Source: Verrucomicrobiales bacterium (GTDB lineage Bacteria; Verrucomicrobiota; Verrucomicrobiia; Verrucomicrobiales; DEV007). From it: a DNA stretch of 48,858 nt. The notes beneath the pieces were generated by a model, which worked only from the letters and a program-made list of their open reading frames with translations, searched no databases and was not told the origin of the DNA. A program made the position numbers and the translations under genes. Positions 20,439 to 29,090 of the stretch are shown here, piece after piece (position 1 is the stretch's first letter; each line of letters begins with the position of its first letter). The stretch is from NCBI GenBank assembly GCA_028281705.1, contig JANQJH010000151.1, forward strand, positions 1 to 48,858, written 5' to 3'.

Positions 20439-21995
20439 ATGGCCAAGCAACAGCAACAGCAGCAGCAGAAGCAGCAAAAGCAGGGCAAGACCGCCATCAC
20501 TCCGACGCGCGCTGAGGATTTTCCACAGTGGTATCAGCAGGTTGTGCGTGCCGCCGATTTGGCGGAGAACTCGGAGGTGCGGGGGTGCATGGTCATCAAA
20601 CCGTGGGGCTACGGTGTCTGGGAACGCATCCAGCAGCAGTTGGACACGATGTTCAAGGACACCGGTCACGAGAACGCCTATTTCCCGCTCCTCATCCCCT
20701 TGAGCTACCTGGAAGAGGAGGCCAAGCACGCCGAGGGCTTTGCCACGGAATGTGCCGTGGTGACTCATCATCGCCTGGAGGCGGAGACCGATGCCGAGGG
20801 GCAGTCGCGCCTGGTGCCTTCGGGCAAGCTCTCGGAGCCGCTCATCATCCGTCCGACCTCGGAGACCATCATCGGCGCCGCCTTTTCCCGCTGGGTGGAG
20901 TCCTACCGCGATCTTCCGCTCCTGATCAATCAATGGGCCAATGTGATGCGCTGGGAAATGCGGCCCCGGCTCTTTTTGCGCACGGCGGAGTTTCTCTGGC
21001 AAGAGGGGCACACCGCCCACGAGACGGAGCAGGAGGCCCTGGAGGAAACGGACCGGATGCTCGGCGTCTACGCGACCTTCATGAGAGATCATTTGGCGCT
21101 TCCGGTGCTCACGGGACGCAAGTCGGAGAACGAGCGTTTTCCCGGTGCGGTCGATACCTTGTGTGTCGAGGCCATGGTGCAAGACCGCAAGGCGATCCAG
21201 GCGGGGACCTCGCACTTCCTGGGTCAGAACTTCGCCAAGGCCTCGAACATTCAGTTTCAGGGCCGGGACGGCTCTCTGGAGCATGTCTGGACGACCAGCT
21301 GGGGTGTTTCCACCCGGATGATTGGAACGGTGATCATGGCGCATGCGGATGACGACGGCCTCGTGCTGCCGCCGCGCATCGCCCCCAACCACATCGTCAT
21401 CCTTCCCGTGATTCCCAAGGAAGAACATCGTGAGGCGGTGATGGAGGCGGTCAACGCCCTGGCGGCCGAGTTGCGTCAAGAGCGTTTCCACGATGACCGC
21501 TTGAGTGTCCGCGTCGATGATCGGGAACTCAACGGCGGGGTGAAGAACTGGGAGTGGATCAAGAAGGGCGTGCCCATTCGGATCGAGATCGGGCCGCGCG
21601 ATCTGGAGAAAGGCACCATCGCCGTCGTTCGGCGGGACCGCAGCCCTCGAGACAAGGCCTTCCTTCCCACGGCGGAGTTTGTCTCCCAGGCGGCCTCGAC
21701 CTTGCAAGAGATTCAGGATGGTCTCTACGAGCGGGCCCTGGCGTTCCGCGAGGCGCACTCGGTCAAGATCGATACCAAGGAAGCCTTCTATGACTTCTTT
21801 GAGAATGCCTCCTCCGACGGCGGCTTTGCCGTGGCCCACTGGGCCGGTAGCAATGAAGATGAGGAGGCCTTGAAGAAAGACCTTCAGGTGACCATTCGTT
21901 GCATTCCCTTTGACGAGGCTTTCGAGGAAGAAGGAACCTGTTTCTACACGGGAAAACCAAGTTCCCGAAGATTGGTATTCGCCAAATCCTATTGA
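20439..21995 (+). CDS. proS: Prolyl-tRNA synthetase (short archaeal/eukaryotic-like type) with poly-Gln N-terminus
   Basis: RGCMVIKPWGYGVWERIQQQLD, FPLLIPLSYLEEEAKHAEGFATECAVVTHH, LIIRPTSETIIGAAFSRWV, QEGHTAHE. Confidence 0.95.
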   Translation: MAKQQQQQQQKQQKQGKTAITPTRAEDFPQWYQQVVRAADLAENSEVRGCMVIKPWGYGVWERIQQQLDTMFKDTGHENAYFPLLIPLSYLEEEAKHAEGFATECAVVTHHRLEAETDAEGQSRLVPSGKLSEPLIIRPTSETIIGAAFSRWVESYRDLPLLINQWANVMRWEMRPRLFLRTAEFLWQEGHTAHETEQEALEETDRMLGVYATFMRDHLALPVLTGRKSENERFPGAVDTLCVEAMVQDRKAIQAGTSHFLGQNFAKASNIQFQGRDGSLEHVWTTSWGVSTRMIGTVIMAHADDDGLVLPPRIAPNHIVILPVIPKEEHREAVMEAVNALAAELRQERFHDDRLSVRVDDRELNGGVKNWEWIKKGVPIRIEIGPRDLEKGTIAVVRRDRSPRDKAFLPTAEFVSQAASTLQEIQDGLYERALAFREAHSVKIDTKEAFYDFFENASSDGGFAVAHWAGSNEDEEALKKDLQVTIRCIPFDEAFEEEGTCFYTGKPSSRRLVFAKSY

Positions 21996-22229
21996 AAAAG
22001 GTTTGGTTTTTCCGGTGAACAAGTGGTGGATGACACTTCCCGAACCGGTGAACAAGTGGTGACCAAGTCGCCGGCGAGCTACTCTTCAGCATCAGTATGT
22101 TGATGGAGGTCGCCGGATCTCATTTTCGAGGAGCCTGGGGTGTCCGGCCTTTTTGAGCTGGTCATCGTGCCGTCGTTTTCCCTAAACTACGAGGTACACG
22201 TTAGTGCACTAACCAACATCGAAGCGGTC

Positions 22230-25200
22230 ATGAAATCGATCCCACCACTTAAAGACAAACGGCTTCTCGGGCTGGTTTCGGCCATTGGCCTGGCACTTGC
22301 CTCACCGGGCTGGACTCAGGACGTCGGCGACGTCGAGCTGATCGCCTACTGGAACTTTGACAGTCTGTCGGATGTCTGGGGCGGCCATACGGGGGTCTTG
22401 ATTGGCGACGCGGTCTTGGCCGACGGAGGCCGATTTGGACAGGCGCTCGATACGACGGCGGATACGACTTCGGCCTTCGCGATTTTCGACGGCGATCCCG
22501 ATACCAAACCCGGTGCGGGTTGGAGTGAGGGCAAACTGATCGCCGACGCTCCGGTTGACGAGGCTCTCTTTGAGGAGATCAACGAGAAAATCGCGGGTCG
22601 CGATCAACTGAGTATCACCTACTGGCAGCGAAACGTGGATGCGAGGAAGAACCAGAACGCCTTTTGGCTGGTCTCACCCGAGTCTCCCGGCGGCGGGGGC
22701 GGGAATCGGGGCGCCCAGGGGCACACCCCGTGGGGCAACGGCACCATCTTTTTCGACACCGCCGGCTGCTGCGGTGTCGACACCCGGATTAGCGGGGAAA
22801 CGTTGGAAGATGATCTCCTGATGGAGTGGAACCACTTCGCCTTCGTCAAAGACAAGGGAAACAAGGCGGTGTGGCTCAACGGTGCCATTGCGATCGAGGG
22901 AGAGGGGGCCAATCCGTTCTTTGAAGACTTTGCCGGCCTCTACATTGGCAACGGAATCGAGGAAAATTTCAATCAGCCGGGCTTCATCGACGAGTTCGGG
23001 CTCATTGCGGGCGCCCTCTCCGAGTCACAGATTCAGGAATTGGCTGATGGTGCCGCCGTGATCGACATCTTCGACCCTTCGGATCCCAATTTTGCCATTG
23101 GCTCCACGGCCAACTTTGGTCAGCTGCCGGCTGCCGACGGGCCGCAGGAGATCATGTTTCGATTCAAGAACACGGGCGATACCAAGGACCTCACGATCAG
23201 TTCGGCAGAGATCATCTCGGGTGATACGGAGAACTTCACCTTGGTTTCGTCTCCGGCCACCGTGCCCCCGGAGGGCACGGGCGAGGTCGTTCTCAGCTTC
23301 GACTACAAAGGCGACTTTCGAGAGTACGAAGCCGTCATGGAATTCAAGACCGATGACCCGGACGAGGACGACCAGACGGTGCAGGTGGTCCTTCGGGCCA
23401 AGGTACTCAATCCGGTGGGTCCCATCCTCCACCTGCCTCTGGATGAGACCGAGGGTGATGTGGCGTCGGACATCACCGGCTTTGGTCGCCACGGGGTCTA
23501 CGAGGGTGGAGCGGCCCTGGGCCAACCTGGGCTTGATGCGGACACGGGGACCTCGGTCAAATTCGGGGGTGGTTCAGCGGTCAAGGTGAGCGGTGATTCC
23601 TTCCGTGATTCCCTCCCGGTATTCACCGCAGCTTTTTGGATGAACGCAGCTTCCTTGGGTGACGCCGCTGCCGCCGATTTCCGCACCGTGATCGCACGCG
23701 GGTTGGACAACCCTGTCTGGGGGCTGCTCGAGGCCAACGGTCTTTTGATCTGGTTCGGCGAGACCGAGGGCGGCGCCGATGCGCTCTTTCAAACCGATGC
23801 GGCCGTGGTTGAGGCGGGGACGACTTATCATGTGGTGGTGCAGTTGAACGAGGGCGTGGGAACGGTCTTGCTCAACGGGACGGAGGTTCTCCGTGGCGAC
23901 GTCAATCCCTTCGATGACGAGCAGGCCTCCCTATTTGTGGGCGCGTTTGGAGGCGGAGCGCTGCCCTATGACGGCACGGTCGATGACGTGCAACTCTACG
24001 ACTTTGTCCTCGATGACGACGAGATCGCCTTCCTCATGGCGAATCCCGGTTCACCTCTTCGGCCCGAAGGCCCCGTGGACACGGACAACGACCTCCTGTC
24101 CGATGCGGATGAGTTGGCCATCCATGGCACGGATCCCTTCAGTGCGGATACCGACGGGGACAGGTTGACTGACGGCGAGGAGGTGTTGGATCACGGGACC
24201 GATCCCAACAAGGAAGACACTGATGATGATGGCTTTACTGACAGTTTCGAACTCGCCCAGGGTTCGGATCCCAACGATGCCAACAGTCTGCCCGACGACA
24301 AGCTGGGCGCGCCAGATCTGCAGATCACGGAGCTTGGCCAGTTCGGATCGATGCAGGCCAATGGATGGGACACGAGGGACGGTACCTTCCGCTTGAGCAT
24401 CGATTTTGAGGCCAAGGCGGACGGTGGTCCTGAGGTGATCTTCGAATCGGGCGGCGCCACCGTGGGTCTGTCCCTGGTCTACGAGGCGGGCAACAAGTTG
24501 GTCATTCGCCAGGTGGGCAATGGCGGGAACGACGTCGGAACCCTCGAGTACGTCCTCACCGAAGCCCAGATCTCGGCCGGCGATCTCCAGCTCATCTGGA
24601 CGACCCAGATCGACAACGGCGATGGGATGCAGGTGCTCACCCTCTTCATCGATGAGGTCGAGGTGGCCTCGCTGACGGCGGCCTTGCAGGCGGATTGGAC
24701 GGGCTCCAACGCCGCAGCGCTGGGTACGGCAACCTCCGCAGTGGCGGCGGCCGGGGGGAACACGGCCCTAGCGGATACGGAAGATTTCGATTCCGGCACG
24801 ATCAAGACGGATCCCGGCTTGGAGTTCTTCACTGACAAACTCTTCGTTCCCGACACTGGCGGCGGGCCCTCGAATCTGGTGGCGCATTTCCCGCTCGATT
24901 CCGACGGAAATTCCGCCGACGGGGCCTTTGTCGCTGGAACGGTGACGGACGTCGAGTTTGGTGCTGCTGGAGCCAATGACAACACGGGGTCTTCCGCCAC
25001 CTTCAACGGCACGAGTAGTGTCATTCAACACCCCTGGAGCGCGGATCTGAATCCCGAGAGCTTCACCTTGGCCTTGTGGGCCAAGTCAGACGGTGGCGCT
25101 GGTGCCTGGAATTCGCCGGTCACGAGCCGGAATGACCTCAATCCCGATAGCCAGGGCTACCTCATCTACGACAACAATCCGGATGGCGTCTGGACCTTCT

Positions 25201-25760
25201 GGAGTGGCAACGGTACCGTGGAAGGCAACTGGCAAACCCTGGACGGGCCCGCGGTCACGTTGGGCGAATGGGAGCACGTGGCCATCACTTACGACGACGC
25301 CACGGAGACGAAGAAACTCTACGTCAACGGGGAGCTGGTTGCCGAGGCCAACGACGCCGTGGCACCGAACGACTCCAAACCGTTTAACATTGGATCCGGT
25401 CAGGACTTTGGGGACGGTTTCCGCTTTGTCGGTCAGATCGATGACATCGGCCTGTGGAATGTGGCCCACGACGCGGTGGCCATTGGTCAGATCATGGCGC
25501 AAGGCGTGGCCGGCTTCGAAGATAGCGGCGGAGGTCCGGTGGATCCGGAACCCGGCGTGCCACCGCTAGAGGACGTGGGTATCACGGGAAACGGCGTTTT
25601 CGGCATCACCATCCCCGAGGGCTTCACGGCTGACATCGAGTACTCCATCGACCTGGAGAACTGGAGCGTGATCGCCACCGACGTCGCTGGGGCCGTGGAA
25701 GAAACCGATGCGGGACGCATTGCCGCTCTCGAAGGTTACTACCGCGCGACTTACAAGTGA
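22230..25760 (+). CDS. Secreted multidomain protein with LamG/concanavalin A-like domains and thrombospondin type-3-like Ca-binding repeats
   Basis: LamG-type segments (e.g. LNPESFTLALWAKSD...EHVAITYDDATETKKLYVNGELVAE...IDDIGLWNVA); DTDNDLLSDADELAIHGTDPFSADTDGDRLTDGEEVLDHGTDPNKEDTDDDGFTD; signal peptide. Confidence 0.88.
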   Translation: MKSIPPLKDKRLLGLVSAIGLALASPGWTQDVGDVELIAYWNFDSLSDVWGGHTGVLIGDAVLADGGRFGQALDTTADTTSAFAIFDGDPDTKPGAGWSEGKLIADAPVDEALFEEINEKIAGRDQLSITYWQRNVDARKNQNAFWLVSPESPGGGGGNRGAQGHTPWGNGTIFFDTAGCCGVDTRISGETLEDDLLMEWNHFAFVKDKGNKAVWLNGAIAIEGEGANPFFEDFAGLYIGNGIEENFNQPGFIDEFGLIAGALSESQIQELADGAAVIDIFDPSDPNFAIGSTANFGQLPAADGPQEIMFRFKNTGDTKDLTISSAEIISGDTENFTLVSSPATVPPEGTGEVVLSFDYKGDFREYEAVMEFKTDDPDEDDQTVQVVLRAKVLNPVGPILHLPLDETEGDVASDITGFGRHGVYEGGAALGQPGLDADTGTSVKFGGGSAVKVSGDSFRDSLPVFTAAFWMNAASLGDAAAADFRTVIARGLDNPVWGLLEANGLLIWFGETEGGADALFQTDAAVVEAGTTYHVVVQLNEGVGTVLLNGTEVLRGDVNPFDDEQASLFVGAFGGGALPYDGTVDDVQLYDFVLDDDEIAFLMANPGSPLRPEGPVDTDNDLLSDADELAIHGTDPFSADTDGDRLTDGEEVLDHGTDPNKEDTDDDGFTDSFELAQGSDPNDANSLPDDKLGAPDLQITELGQFGSMQANGWDTRDGTFRLSIDFEAKADGGPEVIFESGGATVGLSLVYEAGNKLVIRQVGNGGNDVGTLEYVLTEAQISAGDLQLIWTTQIDNGDGMQVLTLFIDEVEVASLTAALQADWTGSNAAALGTATSAVAAAGGNTALADTEDFDSGTIKTDPGLEFFTDKLFVPDTGGGPSNLVAHFPLDSDGNSADGAFVAGTVTDVEFGAAGANDNTGSSATFNGTSSVIQHPWSADLNPESFTLALWAKSDGGAGAWNSPVTSRNDLNPDSQGYLIYDNNPDGVWTFWSGNGTVEGNWQTLDGPAVTLGEWEHVAITYDDATETKKLYVNGELVAEANDAVAPNDSKPFNIGSGQDFGDGFRFVGQIDDIGLWNVAHDAVAIGQIMAQGVAGFEDSGGGPVDPEPGVPPLEDVGITGNGVFGITIPEGFTADIEYSIDLENWSVIATDVAGAVEETDAGRIAALEGYYRATYK

Positions 25761-25850
25761 GTGACTGCCGGTGGCCAAGCGGTGCGGACACGCCTGTCCG
25801 CCTGATGGAAGTCCTCTCGAATTCATTGATTCAGTAGTAGCGCGGGCAAG

Positions 25851-25878
25851 GGGCGAGGTCGTAAGATCTCGCCCTTTT
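25851..25878 (+). terminator. Rho-independent terminator of the LamG gene
   Basis: GGGCGAG-gtcgtaagat-CTCGCCC followed by TTTT. Confidence 0.75.
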
Positions 25879-25889
25879 CGTTCGTTGCC

Positions 25890-26108
25890 ATGGATCAGCG
25901 CCAGTGCGATCTGATTGCTGTGAAGGTTGGCCAGGCGATCAAGCTTATCGAGGCGGACGGATGGTTCTTGGTGCGGACGCGCGGGAGCCATCGTCAGTTC
26001 AAGCACCCAGTCAAGCCGGGTCTGGTCACGGTCGCCGGGAAGCTGAGCAGTGATCTTGCGCCCGGAACAGAACGCAGTATTCTGAAACAGGCGCAGATCG
26101 ATGCATAA
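25890..26108 (+). CDS. hicA: HicA-family mRNA interferase toxin
   Basis: AIKLIEADGWFLVRTRGSHRQFKHPVKPGLVTVAGKLSSDLAPGTERSILKQA. Confidence 0.9.
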   Translation: MDQRQCDLIAVKVGQAIKLIEADGWFLVRTRGSHRQFKHPVKPGLVTVAGKLSSDLAPGTERSILKQAQIDA

Positions 26109-26319
26109 GTACCTCTTCATTCTCGAGACGATCGGTAGTGGATTTTCTGCCTACGTTCCCGATTTGCCGGGCTGCGTTGCCACTGGGGAAACCGTGGAAG
26201 AGGTGAGTAAGAACATTCGCCAGGCCATCGCATTCCACTTGGATGGACTGCGAGAAGAGGGCTTTGCTATCCCCCTGCCGTCATCCACAGCTGCATACGT
26301 GGAGGTGCAGTCAGCCTGA
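26101..26319 (+). CDS. hicB: HicB-family antitoxin
   Basis: GFSAYVPDLPGCVATGETVEEVSKNIRQAIAFHLDGLREEG; overlaps hicA by 8 bp. Confidence 0.9.
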   Translation: MHKYLFILETIGSGFSAYVPDLPGCVATGETVEEVSKNIRQAIAFHLDGLREEGFAIPLPSSTAAYVEVQSA

Positions 26320-26347
26320 GAACTCGTTTTGCCTCGCCCAGGGTGAA

Positions 26348-26372
26348 ACCGGCGTCTCGCCGGTCCCTTTTT
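26348..26372 (+). terminator. Rho-independent terminator of hicAB
   Basis: ACCGGCG-tct-CGCCGGT followed by cccTTTTTC. Confidence 0.75.
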
Positions 26373-26428
26373 CATCGTGTGCTCACCGTGCTCAACAGGC
26401 GAGATGCCCCTTTTCTCTGACGACCTTC

Positions 26429-26836
26429 CTACTTCCGCAAGCGGAAGGGGGTGCCGCAGTACTTACAGACGAATCGGCGGAAGATGAACATGTCCAGGAC
26501 CATGGTCGTGGAGTAGGAGAAGAAGAGGTATTTCCGCGCGTTGGGATTCATGCGGCAGCGGGCAGTTTGAAAGACCGCTCCCTGGCAGAGGGGACAGCGG
26601 ATTTTCGTCCCGATGAGATAAATGAGAAGCCGTGCCCCGGCGCCGAGAAGGAGGCATCCCAGGGTGGCCCCGGCCCAGATGCGTTGGACGTCGGGATCCT
26701 CTTCAAAAAACATCCGGTATCCCAGATAGGGGAAGGCGAAGACACAGACCCACATGATGGCGCTGAGAAACATGATCTTCACCAAACGCCCCGCACGGGG
26801 GAACGTTCGGGCGTATTTCACGGCGGGCATTTTCAT
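26429..26836 (-). CDS. Small membrane protein with two CxxC zinc-ribbon-like pairs
   Basis: Two TM segments plus CPLC...CKYC; Met at 26836 preferred. Confidence 0.5.
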   Translation of the reverse strand: MKMPAVKYARTFPRAGRLVKIMFLSAIMWVCVFAFPYLGYRMFFEEDPDVQRIWAGATLGCLLLGAGARLLIYLIGTKIRCPLCQGAVFQTARCRMNPNARKYLFFSYSTTMVLDMFIFRRFVCKYCGTPFRLRK

Positions 26837-27005
26837 AGGGATCGAATCGGCGCTGGAGTGGGGGTCAGAATGAAACTGGCTGGTGTGAAGACCGATCATT
26901 CAACCCGCTGGTCCAAAGTCAAACGGGGAATCCGCCAGAGCCGCTCCCCGAGCGGGAAATGGGGCATCCGCGGTCCCGGCCCATCCCTCCTTCCTTCCTC
27001 CCTGA

Positions 27006-29066
27006 TTACCTTGCGAGTTTGGGATCGCGAAAGGGTTTGCCCTCGGCGTAGTGAGCTCTCTGTGTTTGGATGGCTTTTTGGGCTGCTGCGGTCTTGGCGG
27101 GCGGCGATTTCTTGTCCGCCTCGAGGAGGGCGAGAGCGCGGTCCGCAGTTTGCACGGCCAACTTGAATTGGCCCGTTTCGGCATAGGCGGCGGAGAGCGT
27201 GTGCAGCAAATTGGGGTTCTGGTTTCCCGACTTGGCATTGACTGCCTGGGCCAAGCGTAGCGCCTCGGCCCCATCGCGCATCGTGGAATCCGGGTGGGTG
27301 GCCCGGATCCAGGCGATGTTATTATCGGCGTTGAGCAGGTTGGCGTTCAGACGGGTGGTTTCCTCGAAGGCTTGGATGGCCAGGGTGAGCTGCCCGGTCT
27401 CTTGCAGCGCGGTTCCCAGGAGGTAGCGCATCCGGGCGTCCCCAGGCCGCGCCGTGACCAGGCGCTGCAAATGAGGCAGGGCCTCCTTCGCCTGGCTCAG
27501 TTGGAGATGGGTCATGGCGAGCCGCTGCTGCACGTCCAGGTCTCGCGGATTGATGGCTTCGGCGGCCTGCCACTGGGCAACCGCCTCCCGGGCGCGCCCG
27601 CGCGATTTGAGCAGATCTCCCAGGTCCCGGCGGGACCGGAGATCGCGGGGGTTCAATTGGCTCGAATGGCTGTAGGCCTCGATGGCCTCATCGGCCAATC
27701 CTTGCTCGCGCAGGAGCGTAGCCATGACGTAGTAGCGGTCGGCAAAGGTGGTGGGGCCGAAGTGGCCGGGGCGGACGCGTTGGTCGAGCTCGGTGGCCAG
27801 CCGGATATAATCCAGGGCGGCGGGTACGAGGTTGTGATCGACAAAGTGGGAGGCCGCGTAGAGCGGGTCGGCCGTGGTCGGGTCGTGGGTCCAGGTGCCT
27901 GGAAAGGGGATGGCGGCGTCACGGCGGGTGGCTTGATCGGCACCGAAGAGTTGTTTGGCATCGGCCAGGATGACGTCCACCTCCACTGGGCCCTTGTAGA
28001 TGGCGGCGACCAGACCCTGGGCATCGACGAGAAAACTGCAGGGGATGGGCAGGGCCTCCCAGCGGTCGAGCGCGGCGCGTTGGATGATGTCGAGTCCGCG
28101 GACGCTCTCTGGGGCGACGAACTGGTGGCGGAACGGTACCTTCAGCTTGTGCAGAATCTCACCGGCCTTGGCCCGGCCATCGGCCTCTTCATCGACGTTG
28201 AGAGCGAGGACGTTGAGGCCGCCTTGGCGAAAGCGGTCGGCGGAGCCGGACCAGGTGGCGAGTTCTTCCAGACACGGCCGGCACCAGGTGGCCCAGAGCG
28301 TGACCAGAGTCGCCTGGCCTTTGAGACTGATGATTTCGCCAGACGGTGTTTTTAACGTGGGGAGGGCGACTCCGTCAGCCAAAACGATGCGGGCGTTGGC
28401 CTCGGGTTCGGGCAGGGGAAGGTCGGCGTTCCCCTTCTTGAGATCGAGGATTCCGTTCGGTTTCTGCCAGCGTTCCGCCTGGCCGCTCCCCTGGCGCAGG
28501 ACGTAGAACTGGTTGAGCTCGAGGGTCTTGAAGTGTTCCTCGCCGCCACCCGGCCAGTCCACGGTCACGTCCACGGGGGAGTCGTGCGGCCCCAAACCAA
28601 AGTGCATCCATTGACTCGATTGTGAGAGAAAGCTCTCCCCGGCGTGCACCGACTTGATCAAGGGCTGAGTTCCGAGGTGCACCGTGACGCGGGCACCGAT
28701 GGCGTCCCGATTGGTGCCCTTGCCATTGCCCTCAAGTTGGAAGGAAACGAAGCTCCCCTCGGCCTCGATTTGGTTGGCGAGAAAACGCACCCGTGGCGCA
28801 GTGCGGTTGGTCATCCAGAGATCGAGATCGCCGTCGAAGTCCCAGTCCACGGGGCCGATGGCCCGACCGTCTTCCGCGAAGTCCAGTCCCGTCACGGTGG
28901 ACACGTCGGCGAATTTGCCAGACCCGCCACAGTTCAGGTAGGCGTTGTGGCGCTCGTGGCCGCTAAAGGATCGATCTTCGTGCAGCAGGCGATTGAGCGC
29001 TTGCCAGCCCTGACGATAACGCATCACGGTGGCCTCGGAGAAGTCTTCGATGGGGGATTGCGACAC
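27006..29066 (-). CDS. C-terminal part of a CRTAC1-type protein: last FG-GAP, ASPIC/UnbV, thioredoxin-like and TPR domains; probably continuous with 29088..31055
   Basis: VDWDFDGDLDLWMTNRTAP (FG-GAP), ASPIC region GARVTVHLGTQPLIKSV...HFGLG, TLWATWCRPCLEELATW, TPR array. Confidence 0.85.
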   Translation of the reverse strand: MSQSPIEDFSEATVMRYRQGWQALNRLLHEDRSFSGHERHNAYLNCGGSGKFADVSTVTGLDFAEDGRAIGPVDWDFDGDLDLWMTNRTAPRVRFLANQIEAEGSFVSFQLEGNGKGTNRDAIGARVTVHLGTQPLIKSVHAGESFLSQSSQWMHFGLGPHDSPVDVTVDWPGGGEEHFKTLELNQFYVLRQGSGQAERWQKPNGILDLKKGNADLPLPEPEANARIVLADGVALPTLKTPSGEIISLKGQATLVTLWATWCRPCLEELATWSGSADRFRQGGLNVLALNVDEEADGRAKAGEILHKLKVPFRHQFVAPESVRGLDIIQRAALDRWEALPIPCSFLVDAQGLVAAIYKGPVEVDVILADAKQLFGADQATRRDAAIPFPGTWTHDPTTADPLYAASHFVDHNLVPAALDYIRLATELDQRVRPGHFGPTTFADRYYVMATLLREQGLADEAIEAYSHSSQLNPRDLRSRRDLGDLLKSRGRAREAVAQWQAAEAINPRDLDVQQRLAMTHLQLSQAKEALPHLQRLVTARPGDARMRYLLGTALQETGQLTLAIQAFEETTRLNANLLNADNNIAWIRATHPDSTMRDGAEALRLAQAVNAKSGNQNPNLLHTLSAAYAETGQFKLAVQTADRALALLEADKKSPPAKTAAAQKAIQTQRAHYAEGKPFRDPKLAR

Positions 29067-29076
29067 GACCTGCCGC
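29060..29076 (-). promoter_or_regulatory. Candidate bacterial SECIS-like hairpin downstream of an in-frame UGA
   Basis: mRNA sense GCGGCA-GGUCG-UGUCGC: 6-bp stem (one G-U), 5-nt loop starting GG, loop begins 18 nt after the UGA. Confidence 0.45.
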
Positions 29077-29087
29077 CAGTAGACACT

Positions 29088-29090
29088 TCA
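29088..29090 (-). other. In-frame UGA that may be recoded (selenocysteine candidate) within 27006..31055
   Basis: ...FITTDDTGDL-UGA-SVYWRQVVSQSPIEDF... in the same frame; seven codons separate the UGA from the downstream ORF start. Confidence 0.45.

Noticed and set aside
20181-22055. 624-aa minus-strand ORF
   Set aside because: Antisense to proS; the LLLLLLLLLL run is the reverse reading of the CAG tract.
25890-26319. hicAB as part of a novel defence system
   Set aside because: Standard HicA/HicB pair with its own terminator and no associated accessory genes.
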